Assembly (NCBI GenBank): GCA_963383645.1
Contig: OY726565.1
Coordinates: forward strand, 24,488,466 to 24,552,465
Length of the DNA: 64,000 nt
Reading direction: 5' to 3'
Origin: Muscardinus avellanarius
Taxonomy: Eukaryota > Chordata > Mammalia > Rodentia > Gliridae
Below are positions 1-12,199 of this stretch, in pieces. The position numbers were made by a program, and so were the translations under genes. Every line of letters begins with the position of its first letter. The stretch's first letter is position 1. The notes under the pieces are model-generated. The model was not told where the DNA came from, did no database searches, and saw nothing but the letters and a program-made list of their open reading frames with translations.

Positions 1-1545
1 TTTTCTATGCATCCCAGGTAGTTAGCTTCAAAAATATGATTGTTTATATTATAGAACATTATATTGTTGTCTGATTATCTTTGGTGAACTTGGACCCCCC
101 CTTCTTCACATAAAGTTTACATGGTGACCGATGCCATGTGACAACTATTCTTCATAAAAATCAATCAAATAAATATGGCAGAACATTCGTATGCATTAAC
201 TCTAAAAAATTTATTTGATTTAGAGAAAAATAAAACTGTAGGGCACAATGAACAATCAGGGTTTGCAGCATTGTAAAAGATTATATAACTCATAGGTTTA
301 AATAAGCAGGATGTCCTTTTATGACTGAATCAGTAAGCAAAATTTTAAGTGGTTGAACTACTTTGTTGTGTATGTGGATTATTAATGTTCCTATCTTCTT
401 TAGGGAAAACTCGAGCCATACTTTCTTGTCACCAAGAAATGTGTCAAAACTGAGATTTTGTATTCTTTAATAATAATATAACTTACTCTGTGCTAAATGT
501 GTAATGTACATTATTGTAATGGGCCTGCAGCAATCAGAAATGAGACCTGAAGACAGAAGCAGCCCAGGTTTTATATTAGTAATGTTATTTATGACAGAGA
601 GGCTCTTCCACTATGAGGCTCAATTTTAAGATGCTTGAAACTTTCCCACAGGAATTTTTCTCATGACAGTTGGGTTTTTTTTTTTTTTTGCCTCATAATG
701 AAAATGAAAAGATTGATTTTTAATGTTTTTGAGAAAAATTTTATCTGGGAATTAACATGGTTTTCTATCCATTTCTTTAGTTACTTTACTTTCTGAAACC
801 TCAAAACAAATAGCTTTTTAATGGCTTTCAAACTTGTCTCCAATGAAGAAGCTTGGTATCTTCAGGGTATTAGGCAAAGTTTGATTTGCAAATAATTAAA
901 TTAAAGGCATTAGCCAATGCTTCCTCTGCAAATTGTTGTGTCCCCAAATAGCAGTTAGCCCGGTGCACCTTGCAAATGAGAAGAACTTGCAATTACTTGG
1001 TCACTTACTGAAAATTAGCCATTCCTGGATTGTGGGTGTTATGGGTACAGTTTTTGTGCATTCGAGAAAAGAAACAAGAGCTGAAAATGAGCTTTTGGAC
1101 TCTGACATGGCACATTCAAGCCTAAGTGAACTTTGCTAACAAAGGACAGAACAGTAGGAAGTTGAAAACTGTGGCCTGTGTGACCTCCTGTGGTTTAAAA
1201 GCTCACTAAGAGGGATCCACCTCATTTTCTGAGCTCAACAGATTGAAATTCACTCTGGAGACACAAGTGATTAAGAGCCAAAACACCAAAGGCCTTGACT
1301 GCTCATTAAAATGTTAATTACGCCATCGAGGGTTCAGTGCTGTCCTTCAACCACAGATTTTCACTGCTTTCCTTATTAACGGGAAGCCATGGTAGCAGAG
1401 GTACAGCAGCGTGATAGGAAGATAAGGCCACATGTTAACTTACTCGGCAGTGCATGTTTCTTTAAGATTTTTGAGCAACGGGCTGATGTACTTCCTTGCC
1501 TCTATCATCAGGGTACTAATAATACTCCTACAATTTCTAATTGGA

Positions 1546-1599
1546 TGTGTGTGTGTGCGTGAGTGCGTGTGTGTGTGTGTGTGTTTGTCTGTGTGTGTT
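1546..1599. repeat. (TG)n microsatellite
   Basis: Interrupted TG run directly adjoining the SINE at 1598. Confidence 0.9.
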
Positions 1600-1796
1600 A
1601 TTGGAGATTGAACCCAGGAGCTTTTTACCTCTGAACTATATCCCCAGACCTATTTTATATGTTTAATTTTATTTAGAAACAAGGTCTCATTACATTGCTG
1701 ATAGCCTCACTACGTTGCTGACTCTGGCCTTAAAACCTGTGATCATCCAATCTCAGCCTCCCAAGTACTGGGACTATGTGGGCCACTAAATCTGGC
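1598..1796 (-). mobile_element. B1-dID SINE (old)
   Basis: Complement of the dID half (gattgaacccaggagc), linker, and B1 half (cagcctcccaagtactggga). Strongly diverged, preceded by a TG microsatellite in its tail position. Confidence 0.8.
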
Positions 1797-2501
1797 TCTA
1801 ATTGGATTATAGAGGACTATAGACATTGGAATTTTCTTTAGAGGGGCTGTGAGTCAACTGTGTGTAAGTCTGTGCAATACTTGAGTGAAGAGACTGGATT
1901 ATTTGTTAATCTTTGAAATCTCAAATGTCTAGTACTGCGCCTAGCACAAAAATAAGCACTAAAACTTTAATTTTATATAAATTTTCAAATGTATGAGGTT
2001 AAAACAAAATTTTATATTCTTTAAATGATCAAAGTCAGTGTGATAGGGCTTATAAATTAACATCTTAACAGCCTTGATTTTAAAACCTAACATAAACTCT
2101 TAAAAGAATACTTTCAAATTTTGTATCAGAATTTGCAAATCGACTTCTACTGAACTTATGCCACACCATTCATTTAAAGCCACTCAGGTCCCTTTTTTTG
2201 TCCTTTCTGCATGCACTATCATTATGAAATTAAACACTGGCATCTCCATTGTTACTTTCTTGTCAAACTGCCACATAGCCAAAAGTTTATAGTTTGGCAG
2301 GTGGGTGGTAGGGAGTAAATTCTTGTCAGCAGAAGCAGCTACTATACCCTAGCTTGCCCAACATCTTACTGTTTTATAGGAAGTAACTTATTGCCTCTCA
2401 ATAAGATAGAGCAATCTTTAAGTTCCTTCAAACCAGCAATTTATAGAATTCATTACTTTTGTGAATTTCATATATTATTTTGACTGTACATCTCGGGTCA
2501 T

Positions 2502-2745
2502 TGTTTATTTATTTAATTAATTAATTTATTTATTTATTTATTTATTTGCGGGTCTGGGGATAGAAACCAGAGGCATTCAAGCTACAGCCCCTGCCCTATT
2601 CTATTTTTAATTCTTTATTTTGAAACAGGGTCTCACTGAGTTGCAGGGGGCCTCACTAAGTAGCTGAGGCTGTCTGTGAACTGAGATCCTCCGGTCTCAG
2701 CCTCCCGAATGCTGGGATTACAAGCATGCCCCACCATGCCCGGCT
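2502..2745 (-). mobile_element. B1-dID SINE, 'cgggtctgggg' type
   Basis: Long (TTTA)n tail at 2502-2547, then gcgggtctggggatag, dID, linker with tttattttgaaacagg, and B1 ending ccaccatgcccggct. Confidence 0.9.
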
Positions 2746-3025
2746 TCAGGTCATTATTTTAAATACTCATAATTTTTCATACTTTGAGTTAAAGGTTTAA
2801 ATGGTTTTTTATCAGTAATGATGTTATTCAGGAAATTGAAAGATTTCACCCTTTGCGTTTAATGTCAGGATCTGATGTGGATTCTTTTCCTTGGTAGTAT
2901 ATAATTTATCTTTAGATTTTGGTGACAGTTCATGACTTGAAAACAATATGTATTTGGCTGTGCAGCTTGAGATCCCAAAGAAATGTGTGAATCCAAGGTT
3001 CTTCACTTCTTAAAAACTCTGTGCA

Positions 3026-3069
3026 CGCGCGTGTGTGTGTGTGTGTGTGCGTGTGTGTGTGTGTGTGTA
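3026..3069. repeat. (GT)n microsatellite
   Basis: GT run with a few C interruptions, in the tail region of the SINE at 3087. Confidence 0.95.
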
Positions 3070-3086
3070 CGTTTGCGCTTTTCTTC

Positions 3087-3258
3087 CTTTTTTTTTTTGT
3101 ACTGGGGATTTTACCTCTGAGCAAAACACCTAACCCTTTTAATTGTTTTTATTTTGAAACAGAATCTCAGTAAGTTGCTACAGTTGACTGGAACCTATGA
3201 TCCTCCTGTTTCATCTTCCCAAACACTGTGATTACAGGTGTGTGCTACCATACCTGGT
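3087..3258 (-). mobile_element. B1-dID SINE (diverged)
   Basis: Poly(T), gtactggggatttt, linker tttattttgaaacaga, and B1 remnant ending gctaccatacctgg. Short copy with a degraded dID. Confidence 0.8.
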
Positions 3259-3639
3259 CGTAAAATCTTTATAGTGATTTTAAAAATTTGTACTTAAAAT
3301 CGATTCATAGTCTTTTTTTTTTTTATTCTTCATGGAGAACACTATTTTTTATGTTTCTTTTAAATTTAGATATTTCAAACCTGAATTCTGTGCGTCTCCA
3401 CCCAAATCTGGAAATGTTATAGTGCCACTGTAAGAAAGAGCATATTTAAAAAAAAATATTTTGGTAGATGATAATTTCATTCATGTCCCTTTGCCCCTCT
3501 GCATGATTTTCTTGTTAATAAAATGCTACATGTGACCATCATGATAATATACTGCATTTATGGGGAGCTTTTAACCTGTAGAAAAAGTATTCCCATTCTC
3601 ACTAGTAATGCCTGGTCCCTAGAGCCACTAAGTAAATCC

Positions 3640-3800
3640 TTAGCAGGGATATTCATTCTTGAGTTTTATGAACACAACATCCCTGTAAAGTAAATAAACC
3701 AGGCAAGTATCTACTTTTACAGGTGGGGACACTGAGTGCTGGGTTAAGCTGATGCTGTCCTCTAGATGAGAGCTCTGGTGAATGCAGAAGCAAAGTTTCC
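3640..3800 (-). repeat. MIR SINE remnant
   Basis: Diverged complement of the MIR core (ttacaggtggggacactgag). Low-identity assignment. Confidence 0.45.
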
Positions 3801-4621
3801 TATTGTCACACCTGTGATTGCTAACCACAATAAAACATAAAGCTATATAAAGGACAAAAACAATTGTTTTCTGTAGAATCTATAGATGATATAAAAGGAA
3901 CCGAAATTGACAAGCTCTTTTGAAAGTGATCACAATCAAATTCAAAGTATAACTTAAATTAGAGGGAAATGAACATTTTTTCTAATATTTATTGAAGTCA
4001 TTATTGCAAATTTTGATTTGGTGGTTGTACTTATCTCTATCATTGAATAGGTAGAAAACATTGTCAACCTGGCTTTTATTGAGTGAGCTGCTTCAGTTTG
4101 AACACTGCAATGCTGTGATATTGATTTGTTTTTAAAGAATCGAATAGTTGCAAATGAGTGATCTTGGGCCTGATTAATTGGTGTATTGGTTTAATAAAGA
4201 TGATTATGAAGCATTTGGTTTGAGGTGACAGATCAGTTTCTTAGTTTCTGTTTTAACTGAATCTAGTTTTTTGTAGAGAGACCACTTTATTTTATTTATA
4301 TGTGCTAATACACAAATAATACTTTGCTCCATTGCTCCAATCATCTCCATTCCCTTTCTCCTGTTATTCAGGTTCCTAAATTGTGCATAGCACACTGAGT
4401 GAGCACAGAGGCATTCCTTCATACTCAGAACTCCCTTTGTCAGAGTTCTAAGAATACCATTTTATCCAGCTAGTCATTTAAACTATATAGATGTCCAATG
4501 AACCTTCATTTTTGCATTCTTACATAAAAATAATGAATACTATTTTTGAAATATGATTTAATTTTCAATTTTTTGAAATTAATTTTGATATCAAAATTAC
4601 ATATTTGTGGCCTCATCAGAA

Positions 4622-4815
4622 ATTTTTTTTTTTTTTGGTGGTACTGGGGTTCCTGGAAGCCCTTCTACTTCCGGGCTACACTCCCAGAACCATTTTATAC
4701 TTTTTATTTGGAAACAGTGTCTCTTAAGCCAGCGAGGCTGGCTTCGAACATTCACGATCCTGTCTCTGCCTCCCAAGCGCAGGGATTACAAGTATGTGCC
4801 ACCACGCCAGGCAGA
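4622..4815 (-). mobile_element. B1-dID SINE, 'ttcctggaagc' type
   Basis: Poly(T), ggtggtactggggttcctgg, then B1 half ending gccaccacgccaggc. Member of the subfamily lacking the usual gaaccc box in its ID half. Confidence 0.93.
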
Positions 4816-4877
4816 AAATTTTAATTGATGTGTTACTAGGTGGTAATTTCTTTCTCAGCTGGTTCTTGCTACTACTG

Positions 4878-4943
4878 CTGTCTCCTCTTCCTCTTCCTCT
4901 CCTTCTCCTCCTCCTCTGCTTCCTCCTCCTCCTCCTTCTTCTC
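4878..4943. repeat. Pyrimidine-rich (CTC/CTT)n tract
   Basis: Imperfect CTC/CTT/CCT repeat in the tail of the SINE that follows. Confidence 0.9.
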
Positions 4944-5148
4944 TTTTTTGATACTGGAGATTGAACCCAGGGGCATTGTAACTCCAAGCTACACCCACAG
5001 ACCTCTTTTAGTTTTTATTTTGAAACAAGGTCAAACTAGGTTGCTGAGAATCTTGCTAAGTTGGCCAAGTCTGGTTTTAAACCTGTGATTCTCCTGTGTC
5101 TGCCTCTCAAGTACTGGAATTACAGGTATGTGCTGCCATGTCTGGTTA
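4944..5148 (-). mobile_element. B1-dID SINE
   Basis: gatactggagattgaaccca to gtgctgccatgtctgg; the TC-rich tract before it is its expanded tail. Confidence 0.88.
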
Positions 5149-7189
5149 TTGTTACTTCTTCAAGAGAAAGGACTCAAATGGAAAGCACAAACAGGGGAAT
5201 GTAAGAGGTATATTTGGGAAGTGGGGCCAGAGTAAATGAAGGCCATGATAAAGCAGGTTATGGTCTAGATGGGGGAAAGAGTCTGAAATGGCCACATTTT
5301 GGAATGCAGAGGGCCTGGAACCTTCAGGTGGCCAGCTTTATTCAGTCTTGAAGCCTCTCCAAGTCTGCATATACATTTGAGGAGGTCACTATTTGTTTTC
5401 AAACCACACCTCAATGTATCTGTACTGTTTTCGCTTGGTTAGAGACTATCCTATGGGGGTACAAGTGAATACCTGCAATTTTCTATCTGTAGCTAGGCAG
5501 GGAATCTTGTATTTTCATTAATGAGGGCCTGCTTAAATTTTTCCCTCAGGTCTCTCAGTTTTGTCCCAATCTTGCCTACCTACTTATTTCAATCTAGCTA
5601 TAGATGTTAGTTTATTTTTTCAACAGTAAATTGTTGAGAACTGCTCTCCAGTTTGGGAACACATTGCAGTCATGTGCTCCAATTTTTAACTTAAAGAATA
5701 GCTAACCCATGACCCACTATCAGAAGAATGATGAAATCAATATATAGCCAAGCCATATGCTTATCTGAAAGGCAATGGGGGAAAGGTATATAATTCACTT
5801 ATCTACCTAAGGTGTGTACACAGTGATTTTACTGGTGAACTGTTGTTGTTCCAGGATTTTAGCCTAAAAAATAATGTATTTGAATCAGAAACACAACTAA
5901 CTTTTGCAACCTTTTTTGAAATGCCTTTGAAACATTTTTGGTATTATGCTTTGACTTAGGTATTAGAATTATGGAACAATCTGCGATGCTCATGATCTCT
6001 TCCTGAGACAGGTAGCATGCATTTTCAGGAGCAACAGTTGATCTTCACTTGCATGCCTATGAGTATACACTGTTTGATCACTTGTTTTTTAGTTAGGCCC
6101 TCTATAGAATAGTAGTTATAGCCTAAAGATATCTTTTGTAAGTCAGTAGTTAAATATGAATTGCAAAATATGACTTGTCATTGTACATCAGGAGAGATTA
6201 TTTATGTAACTTTAGCAAAAGACTACATGAGATTATACTTCTTTTGTCAATATTGGAAGGCAATAAACATAAATATCAATTTGTGTCTCAAAACATTGTT
6301 AATTCAATTCAGTGAATCATGATAATACTGTATTGTAAAAGATAATATTCATAATGCTACATTATGACTCTATAACCAAGAATAAAAAATTTAAAGAATC
6401 CACTTAAAATTGGAACTCTCTTATATTCTTAAACACATACATTCTGAAAGATATATGTTCTGACAACTATACATTAACTTGACATTGTTTTATTTTTTTA
6501 ATCTCACAGAAACATTTCTATGATTACAAAGGTAATAAGAGCTATTTTAGATAAATGGAAACTATAAAGCAACAACAAACAATAACCATAATAATGCCCT
6601 GAGACAATTATTGTTAATAATTTTCCAAATATTATTTCCAGTATTTTTTGTATATGTACCACATTTGGGGTTAATCTTCTACAAAAAACTGATGTAGCAA
6701 AAGCATTATGATCAGAAAATGAGCAAGGTGATATTATTTCCTGGATAACACTTGTTATCGATTTTACAAAGGTCTCCTCACATCCCAGGACTGGTTATAT
6801 GTCCAGATTACTTAAAAGCACTGTGAAAAGTTACATATGCTTTTATTTTGTTTAAATAATTGTGTTTTAGGGGAGATCGTTCATGTTAGCTATTGCAAAT
6901 TACATCAGACTAAAAATTGGTTACCAGATCAGATAAGCAGTTGTTTTTAAGGGAAAAACATATCCAAATACAATGTATTATTTTGTGATTTTGAGATTAG
7001 CTAACATGCCCAAGGCATTTTAAAATCTTTTAAAAATAAATGATAGAAAAATAATAATAACTTAGGACTTGCTTCTAAGTATACCTAAGAACAACTTTGA
7101 AAACATTTCATAATCAACTATACATGGAAATAAAATATATTTTGTTGTATTATTAAACATATCATAATTTGTCAGTTAACTAAAGTACA

Positions 7190-7600
7190 TGGTAGCCATC
7201 ATCTTCAATTTCATTAAAAATTCTATTTTCATATTCCCCAATTGCCTTTTCTTTTCCTGTCCAGACCAAATTTTGCTTTTTAAATTTTTAAAATTTTCTC
7301 TCATCTTATCAGAACAATGATGCTTTTCCCCTTGCAGTTTCAAGGCAGAAAGTCGCCTTTCCAGCATTAACATACTCATCATTACTCTGAATTAAATTGT
7401 GGAGCTTTTCTCTCATCGTTGCTACATCCTGTAAGATTCTATTTCTCTGGATGACTACTTAGGTCTGCATTGCAAGGTGTTAGATGATAGATTCCCACCT
7501 CAAAGTGAAATCATCCTTGGCCAAATTTACTTTTCTGTATTGACTTGTATGCAGCCTTTTCTTTTTGTTGCTAAACTCTACCATAGTTTAAGATTCTAGC
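7190..7600 (-). pseudogene. Unidentified decayed ORF, retrocopy-like
   Basis: On the - strand one frame, from an ATG near 7584 down to a TAG at about 7188, reads almost continuously for about 130 codons with five stops. It is rich in Lys, Glu and Gln and looks coiled-coil-like (for example VATMREKLHNLIQSNDEY and EYENRIFNEIEDDGYHVL). This suggests a processed copy of a coiled-coil protein transcript, but I do not recognise the parent. No convincing poly(A) tail or flanking repeat was seen, so it could also be chance. Confidence 0.35.
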
Positions 7601-7699
7601 AATCTAATTTCTCTCCCACCCCTCTACTAACATTGTTCTCTCAAAGGCTTTCAGTGGCCTCCTCTAAGCCTCCCCCACATAATGACCATTCTCAAGCTA

Positions 7700-7965
7700 T
7701 GTTTTTATATACTTTTATTGGTGCATTATAGTCTGACATAATGTGAATCATGTAATGTAAATCATAGTGATAGTGACAAACATGCGCACAGCACTTGGCG
7801 AGCTTTTGCCCAGCTCCCTCCCTTTTCTCCTCCCTTCCCCATACAGGTATTGAGATTGACATTGGTAATTTCACACATGTACAAAATGTTGATGGAAGTA
7901 ATTCTTTCATTGATATTCCCTCTCCCCATCACCTTTCTCTAGACCACCTCCCTGGCTCCACTGAA
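7700..7965 (-). mobile_element. L1 3' end fragment
   Basis: Begins with cttttattggtgcattatag, the complement of an L1 3' terminus with an AATAAA-type signal, followed by a C-rich stretch (cagctccctcccttttctcc) typical of the polypurine part of rodent L1 3' UTRs. No clear target-site duplication was found. Confidence 0.6.
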
Positions 7966-7976
7966 GTTTTGTTTGG

Positions 7977-8180
7977 TTTTTGTGGTACTAGGGATTGAAC
8001 CCAGGAGCATTCCACCTCTGAACTACACCCCTAATCCTTTTTATTTTTGGTTTTGAAACAAGGTCTCACAAAGTTGCTGAGCATCTCACTATGCTGCTGA
8101 GACTGGTATTGAACCTGTGATCCTCCTGTCTCAGCCTTCCAAGTACAAGGATTATAGGTGTGGAACAGCACACTCAGCTA
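7977..8180 (-). mobile_element. B1-dID SINE
   Basis: tgtggtactagggattgaac, linker gaaacaaggtctcac, and B1 remnant to acactcagct. It adjoins the L1 fragment at 7700. Confidence 0.88.
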
Positions 8181-8301
8181 AACTATGCCTTTTGATTGTA
8201 TTAAGTATTTGACCTTTGACTTACCACTTGTTTATGAAATCCTCCCCATTTATTTTTCATAAAACTGTAATTCTCGGTACTTTCACCTTTTGTGTTTGTG
8301 A

Positions 8302-8482
8302 GGATGGTATTAGAAAGTGAGCCCAGGGGCTCTCTACAATTGACCTACAATCCTGGCCCTTTGTATATTTTATTTTGAAATAGAGTTTCACTGAGTTACC
8401 ATGCACTGGCCTCAAACTGGCAATCATCCTATCTCAGTCTTCCAAGTATTAGAACAATAGGCATATGCCACCATGCTGGCAG
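8302..8482 (-). mobile_element. B1-dID SINE (old)
   Basis: Diverged dID (gtgagcccaggggctc) and B1 (gcatatgccaccatgctggc). Confidence 0.75.
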
Positions 8483-8865
8483 TTTCATCCTGTCAGAATA
8501 CTTTCCCTGTATGCTCCTGGCTTGGCTGTGCTCTCTCGCATTGGAGTGTAGACCCATGCGCCCAATTCCTGGCACAGCCCTTTGTCAGCTGGATGTCCTT
8601 GGGGAAGTCACAATCTCATAGTAATAGCTCTATTACTTTTTTCAACCCAAAATACGAATACCAGAGGTAGGAAGTGCGGGGCTTGCATGGGCATATTATA
8701 TAGATTGAGATGTTCAGGCAGCTTTCAACTCTACACTGTTTCATTGCTTTTGTCTTTATGATTCTGCATGGAGGCAGGATCACGAAGATAAGTGGAAGAC
8801 TCCCTTGACTGTTTCCTATAAGAAAAATAGCAGTAATATCAACATTGGAATTGTGTTTAGGGATT

Positions 8866-8985
8866 TTTTTTTCAGATAAGGTCTTGCTATATTGCTTAGG
8901 ATGGTATAGAACTCTAGGCTTAGATGATCTTTCACCTCAGCCTCCCAGGTAGTTAGGACTAGAGGCATGCACCCTACACATGGTT
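8866..8985 (-). mobile_element. B1 monomer (old)
   Basis: Only the B1 half is visible (aaggtcttgctatattgctt to gaggcatgcacc), with no dID part. Confidence 0.65.
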
Positions 8986-9019
8986 CAATTTAAGAACTTT
9001 TTAAAAAATATATTTAAAA

Positions 9020-9076
9020 TACTTACCATAGTACCTAACACTAAGTAGGCACTCAACAAATGTTAGCAGTTATTTT
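9020..9076 (+). repeat. MIR/L2-type 3' remnant
   Basis: Contains taagtaggcactcaacaaat, resembling the 3' end shared by MIR and L2. Confidence 0.45.
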
Positions 9077-9744
9077 CATTACTGTGATTATTATTATTTG
9101 CCTGTTGAGTAATTAATGATGGCAGCTAGCATATTTTAGCCTTTAATTACTAATAAATCATGGTGAAGATACTTGTACATATTTATAACCTGTAGACTTG
9201 TTTTCCTTAAAGTTATTCCTTCCCATGTCTAATTTAAAACAACAAAAAAGATGTTGCTGGCAATAAAACCGATGCTACCATTCTTGTAAGTGGTGTTCAA
9301 TGACCTCAAGAGTGATATATTCTTGGTTTTAATGTGTATTTTATGACAAAGAGGCAGTGACACTACACCTGTAAGATAATTTTCATTGAAGCTCTCAAGC
9401 TCTAAAAGGCACAGTGAAAATCTCATATACCCACAAAATAACCTAGCATAGTACCTGCATCAGGCAAGATGGTGAATTACCATATGTTGACTAAATGAAT
9501 GAACTAAATAAAGTAGGAAAATCCAGTTATATCAGATCAGTATTTATATAAGGTACTTCACTCAACAAATACTTATTATTCACTCAACAAATTCTTATTA
9601 AGCACTTACTATAAGTGTCAAAGATGATTCTGCAACCAGAAGCCCTAATATATAATGATATCACTGTCTTTGTGATACTTAACATTCTACTGAGTAAAGA
9701 TGAGCCCAAATCAAATGAAAAAAAAAAAATACAACTATGAGCAT

Positions 9745-9965
9745 ACTTTGGAGGTATTTTAAGTGTGGTTCCAGGCCATTATAATGAAGTAAATATTGTA
9801 ACAAAGTGAGTCGCACAACATTTTTTGTTTTTTAGTATATATAAAAGTTATGTATATATTATGCTATAGGGTAAATATGCAATAATATTGTAAAAAGAAA
9901 TAACATATATCTTAAACTACTGCTAAAAATTGTGATGATCCTCTGAGCTACTAGAAAAATTATTC
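9745..9965. mobile_element. Tigger-type (TcMar) DNA transposon relic
   Basis: Matches from memory the Tigger1 terminal region: gaggtattttaagtgtggtt, agtaaatattgtaacaaagt, cagtata-like atataaaagttatgt, and cctctgagct. Confidence 0.6.
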
Positions 9966-10014
9966 TTATATACTTGCTTGACTCAAGATGCAACTTGTTA
10001 AAAATATTAGTACC

Positions 10015-10221
10015 CAGCCCGGTGTGGTGGCGTACACTTGTAATTCCAGCATTTGGGAGGCTGAGACTGGAGGATCTTGGTTCGCGGACAGCCTCAGCTA
10101 CTTAGTGAGGCCCTCTGCAACTCATTAAGACCAGTTTCAAAATAAAGAATTAAAAAAATAGGGCAGGAGGTGTAGCTCGGAGGTCGAATGCCTCTGGGTT
10201 TCATCCTGAGACCCACAAAAA

Positions 10222-10265
<44 letters not shown>

Positions 10266-10267
10266 AG
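10015..10267 (+). mobile_element. B1-dID SINE, host of composite L1 copy 1
   Basis: B1 half cagcccggtgtggtggcg, linker, dID half gggcaggaggtgtagctcgg, and a long (aaat)n tail at about 10218-10267. Its own duplication is aatattagtacc before it (10003-10014) and aataatagtacc after the inserted L1 (13057-13068), 11 of 12 identical. Confidence 0.93.
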
Positions 10268-11062
10268 AAGGACTTCCGGGAAGATGGCGACCGAGAAAAG
10301 CGGGGCTTAAGAGTCCCGCTAACAACCAATCTCCATTACCACAAAAAGAGCGCCTTTCATAGCCAGAAAACACCATCACCAGAAAAACAAAAAAAACCAC
10401 CAGGCTCCAGAGAGAAAGCGGACTGAGAACAGAGCTCAGGGCTACAGAGGAGACACACGCGCCCGAGGACGCGGCAGCAGCGCCATACTGCCGGCGGCAG
10501 CGGCGAACTCAACGGACGGCTACAGCAAGCCAGGAGAGCCGCTGCGGAACAGCCAGGCGGGATCTTTCGGCGCAGACAGCATTTAAAGCTCCCAGTGGCT
10601 GAGCTCAGCACACGCTGCAGGGATTCAGAGTGGAAATCAAAACCAGAGAAGAAAAAATACGCCAGCCTCATGGCCGAGGGCATGGCAGAGGCGCCATATT
10701 GCCACCGGCGGCGGCAGCAGCAGTGAATTCACCGAGTCCAGTACAGCTACATCTGCGTACTCAAGAACAGTGAGTCAAATTGCGGGCCACAGAGGAGAAA
10801 TCGCAGTATTGGGCCTCCTGGGACTTGACCCAGTGAGGGAGTGGTGGTGGCAGAGATATCACACCATAGGAGAACGTGCAACCTGGCACCCCCCATAGTT
10901 TAAAGCAGCCTCTATCGACTCCCTGGGTCGGAGATTCTGTGATACAACCCAGTAAAGGAGTAGTGGGGTCTGAGATAATACAGACTCGAGATCCAGAGCA
11001 CCTTAAGTGAAGCCATAGTGACCCAAGGGAAGAACCCAGAGAAGGCACAAACCTCCGAAATC
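10268..11062 (+). promoter_or_regulatory. L1 5' UTR with duplicated module
   Basis: GC-rich leader of the composite element. A YY1-like aagatggcg lies near the 5' end (about 10281), as in other mammalian L1 promoters. A module around gcgccatactg (10480) recurs as gcgccatattg at 10691, each followed by GC-rich gccggcggcag-type sequence, a gaactcaacgg or gaattcaccga stretch and tacagc. This suggests a diverged internal duplication with a 211-nt offset. Confidence 0.65.
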
Positions 11063-11980
11063 ATGGGAAAGAGGAATAACACTGGAGTAATGAATGTGCA
11101 CAACCCCACAACATCAGAACCTGATAAAACAGAAAATCAGAGATTTCTAGAAGATCAAATCAGGAAAATAACTGTAGAAATAATAGAGGTGCTTCGAAAA
11201 GAACTCAGAGAGAGCCAAAAAGAGATAAAGGATGCAATTAATGAAGTAAAGGCCTCAATTCAAAGCACAAACAACCGATTAGACCACATGGGGAACAGAA
11301 TCTCGCTCTTAGAAGATGAGCAATCCAAAAATGAATGCATAGTTTCTAATCTAGAAAAAAATATCCAACAGCAGGAATCTGACATTGAAGAAATATGGGC
11401 CCATCTTAAGAGAGCTAACCTAAGAATAATTGGAATAGAGGAGGGAAAAGAAAGTGATACCAAAGGGATCAACAATCTCTTCAAGGAAGTAATAGCAGAA
11501 AATTTTCCAAATATAAAGCAAGAGGTTGATACACAGATCCAGGAAACTTATAGAACTCCCTTTAGACAGGATTGGAGAAGAGGATCCCCACGCCATATAA
11601 TTGTCAAAATGACCAATGTGGAAGCCAAGCAGAGAATCTTAAAGGCAACAAAAACAAAGGGCCAACTGACATTCAGAGGCAAACCAATTAGAATCACTCC
11701 AGACTTCCCAAACCAAGTCATGAGAGCCAGAAGGGCTTGGAGTAACATATTCCAAACTCTGAAAGAAAACAACTTCCAGCCAAAAATTTCCTATCCAGCA
11801 AAACTTTCTTTCAAATTAGATGGAGAAATAAGAAGCTTCCACGACAAACAGAAACTGAAGGAATTTATGTCTTCAAAACCAGCGCTAGATAAAATACTCA
11901 AAGAGATTAACTACAAAGAAGAAATAGGTAACACTCACCAGAACCAGAGAAACAAGAGTTTCCATCCAACAGACAACTAA
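11063..11980 (+). CDS. L1 ORF1 protein, intact
   Basis: 305-codon ORF encoding the L1 RNA-binding chaperone that coats L1 RNA in the cytoplasmic RNP. The start is ATG at 11063; the frame opens earlier, but the upstream candidate (11018) is GTG and the 11063 ATG is conserved in copy 2. A Ser/Thr/Pro-containing N-terminus leads into a long heptad-repeat coiled coil (about residues 25-115) for trimerisation. An RRM-like domain starts near NLRIIGIEEG (about residue 119), with RHIIVKM near residue 177. The C-terminal domain includes FRGKPIRITPDF, MRARRAW and YPAKLSF (about residue 244). Length is slightly below the usual 330-370. No sense ORF2 follows. Confidence 0.92.
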   Translation: MGKRNNTGVMNVHNPTTSEPDKTENQRFLEDQIRKITVEIIEVLRKELRESQKEIKDAINEVKASIQSTNNRLDHMGNRISLLEDEQSKNECIVSNLEKNIQQQESDIEEIWAHLKRANLRIIGIEEGKESDTKGINNLFKEVIAENFPNIKQEVDTQIQETYRTPFRQDWRRGSPRHIIVKMTNVEAKQRILKATKTKGQLTFRGKPIRITPDFPNQVMRARRAWSNIFQTLKENNFQPKISYPAKLSFKLDGEIRSFHDKQKLKEFMSSKPALDKILKEINYKEEIGNTHQNQRNKSFHPTDN

Positions 11981-12199
11981 GATTGGTTATCTGTGGAGAT
12001 TCATTATTTATGTTAGTCTTTTACCTATCTCTAAGTTGTATTGTTTGCCTTTATTGTAGTTAATTTTTAGGATTTCTAGTTGGAATATTAATATACCTTC
12101 AGATATAGCATTTGGAAATATTTTATCCAATTCTATTAGTAACTTTTAACTCTGTGTACATTGTCTTTGGATATACAATATTTTCTTTTATTTTTTAGG

